Assembly (NCBI RefSeq): GCF_002786295.1
Contig: NZ_PGTC01000030.1
Location: 3,174 to 52,890, forward strand
From: Pseudooceanicola marinus
Lineage (GTDB): Bacteria > Pseudomonadota > Alphaproteobacteria > Rhodobacterales > Rhodobacteraceae
Length of the DNA: 49,717 bases
Reading direction: 5' to 3'
Position numbers and translations under genes: made by a program. The notes beneath the pieces are model-generated. The model worked only from the letters and a program-made list of their open reading frames with translations. It was not told the DNA's origin and ran no database searches. How positions within the stretch are numbered: position 1 is the first letter of the stretch; each line of letters starts with the position of its first letter. This document shows positions 48,608 to 49,717 of this stretch, piece by piece.

Positions 48608-49717
48608 TCAGAAGACCACCACGGAGCGGATGCTCTCGCCGGCGTGCATCAGGTCGAAGCCCTTGTTGATCTCTTCCAGTGTCAGGACATGGGTGATCAT
48701 CGGGTCGATCTCGATCTTGCCGTTCATGTACCAGTCGACGATCTTCGGCACCTCGGTGCGGCCCTTCATGCCGCCGAAGGCGGAGCCCTTCCAGACGCGG
48801 CCCGTCACCAGCTGGAACGGACGGGTGGAGATCTCTTTGCCCGCCTCGGCCACGCCGATCACGGTCGACACACCCCAGCCCCGGTGGCAGGCTTCCAGCG
48901 CCTGGCGCATCACCATGGTGTTGCCGGTGCAGTCGAAGGTGTAGTCGCCGCCGCCGTCGGTCATGGCGATCAGGTGCTGCACGATGTCGCCGTCGATCTT
49001 CGAGGGGTTCACGAAATCGGTCATGCCGAACTTGCGGCCCCAGTCGGCCTTGGCGTCGTTCAGGTCCACGCCGATGATCTTGTCCGCGCCGACCATGCGG
49101 GCGCCCTGGATCACGTTCAGACCGATGCCGCCCAGGCCGAAGACGATGACGTTCGAACCGGGCGTCACCTTGGCGGTGTTGGTCACGGCGCCGACGCCCG
49201 TGGTCACGCCGCAGCCGCAGTAGCAGGCCTTGTCGAAGGGTGCGTCCTCGCGGATCTTCGCCACGGCGATCTCCGGCACCACGATGAAGTTCGAGAAGGT
49301 CGAGCAGCCCATGTAGTGGTAGATCGCCTCGCCCTTGTAGGACATGCGCGAGGTGCCGTCGGGCATCAGGCCCTGGCCCTGGGTGGCGCGGATCGCGGTG
49401 CACAGGTTGGTCTTGCCCGAGAGGCAGGATTTACACTGGCGGCACTCGGGGGTGTAGAGCGGGATGACGTGATCGTCCTGCTTCACCGATTTCACGCCCG
49501 GACCCACGGCCCGGATGACGCCGGCGCCTTCGTGGCCCAGAACGGAGGGGAAGATGCCTTCGCTGTCGAGACCATCCAGAGTGTAGGCGTCGGTGTGGCA
49601 GATGCCGGTGGCCATGATCTCGACCAGGACCTCGCCCTCCTTCGGGCCTTCCAGGTCGAGCTCGACGATTTCCAGAGGTTTCTTCGCCTCGAAGGCGACG
49701 GCTGCACGGGTTTTCAT
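48608..49717 (-). CDS. frmA: S-(hydroxymethyl)glutathione dehydrogenase / class III alcohol dehydrogenase
   Basis: This 369-residue zinc-dependent dehydrogenase oxidises the formaldehyde-glutathione adduct with NAD+. It has catalytic zinc ligands [10 protein letters not shown] (Cys, with His/Asp) and GHEGAGV, and structural zinc in [17 protein letters not shown] (four Cys). It also has [18 protein letters not shown] and the nucleotide motif [14 protein letters not shown]. The class III hallmark [11 protein letters not shown] is present. The ATG is exactly at the right edge (49717), so the gene is complete but its promoter is not visible. Its place at the head of a P450 cluster suggests it removes formaldehyde from O-demethylation, though it also serves general detoxification. 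The symbols adhC/adhI are also used. Confidence 0.94.
   Translation of the reverse strand: MKTRAAVAFEAKKPLEIVELDLEGPKEGEVLVEIMATGICHTDAYTLDGLDSEGIFPSVLGHEGAGVIRAVGPGVKSVKQDDHVIPLYTPECRQCKSCLSGKTNLCTAIRATQGQGLMPDGTSRMSYKGEAIYHYMGCSTFSNFIVVPEIAVAKIREDAPFDKACYCGCGVTTGVGAVTNTAKVTPGSNVIVFGLGGIGLNVIQGARMVGADKIIGVDLNDAKADWGRKFGMTDFVNPSKIDGDIVQHLIAMTDGGGDYTFDCTGNTMVMRQALEACHRGWGVSTVIGVAEAGKEISTRPFQLVTGRVWKGSAFGGMKGRTEVPKIVDWYMNGKIEIDPMITHVLTLEEINKGFDLMHAGESIRSVVVF

Noticed and set aside
45458..49403. Extended minus frames (555 and 689 codons) that would fuse extra N-termini to LivM-like and LivJ-like proteins
   Set aside because: The extra parts are out-of-frame reads of LivH and FrmA. Internal ATGs at 46414 and 48500 give normal proteins, the latter with a good ribosome site and signal peptide.
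1..49717. CRISPR arrays, rRNA genes, toxin-antitoxin or restriction systems
   Set aside because: No spaced direct repeats or cas genes, no rRNA stretches and no recognisable toxin-antitoxin pair were seen. The only restriction-modification hint is the methyltransferase tail at the left edge.

Overview
The window looks like chromosomal DNA of a high-GC alphaproteobacterium, most likely of the Rhodobacterales (Roseobacter type). The evidence is a minCDE operon, an sbcDC pair, many ABC uptake systems, dense operons with 4-nt stop/start overlaps, and frequent GTG/TTG starts. No whole rRNA, tRNA, plasmid or phage structural gene is present.

Layout. (1) 1-1521 is the end of an integrated element: the tail of a probable DNA cytosine methyltransferase, a small HTH/excisionase-like protein and a tyrosine integrase, chained by ATGA and TTGA overlaps. 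It ends in a 53-nt 3' fragment of tRNA-Leu(CAA), probably an att site. A decayed, frameshifted integrase C-terminus (1606-1812, minus strand) faces it from the other side, so the tRNA locus seems to have been used at least twice. (2) 1913-12200 is housekeeping: SbcD, SbcC, an unknown ORF, MinE/MinD/MinC and a Na+/H+ antiporter with a C-terminal cyclic-nucleotide-binding fold. (3) 12641-18412 (minus) is a peptide-type ABC operon ending in a DUF1684 gene. (4) 18825-26124 holds an orphan isochorismate synthase, a LysR regulator, an AroE-like dehydrogenase, an SsuABC/TauABC-type importer and an FAD oxidoreductase. Two near-identical 17-bp palindromes (CATAG-N7-CTATG) lie before the isochorismate synthase and before the importer operon and tie them into one putative LysR regulon.

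(5) 26494-39640 (minus) is a 13-kb unidirectional cluster read from a promoter region shared with a divergent TetR gene. Its order is binding protein 2, sulfatase 2, fused permease, ATPase, DhaK, cytochrome P450, binding protein 1, sulfatase 1, formylglycine-generating enzyme. The sulfatases have no visible signal peptide, so a sulfate ester is probably imported intact and hydrolysed in the cytoplasm. (6) 40560-40748 is a remnant of an IS5-family transposase. (7) 40756-49717 (minus) is a second catabolic cluster: class III alcohol/formaldehyde dehydrogenase, a five-gene Liv-type ABC importer, a CYP199-like P450 with its [2Fe-2S] ferredoxin and ferredoxin reductase, and a MarR regulator.

How it may work together (inference). 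Cluster 7 reads as an importer plus P450 O-demethylase for a methoxy-aromatic acid, with the released formaldehyde handled by the glutathione-dependent dehydrogenase. Cluster 5 has a related P450 but no redox partner of its own, so it may borrow the ferredoxin and reductase of cluster 7. Together the two could take in and strip sulfate and methyl groups from a sulfated aromatic. The substrates cannot be read from the sequence.
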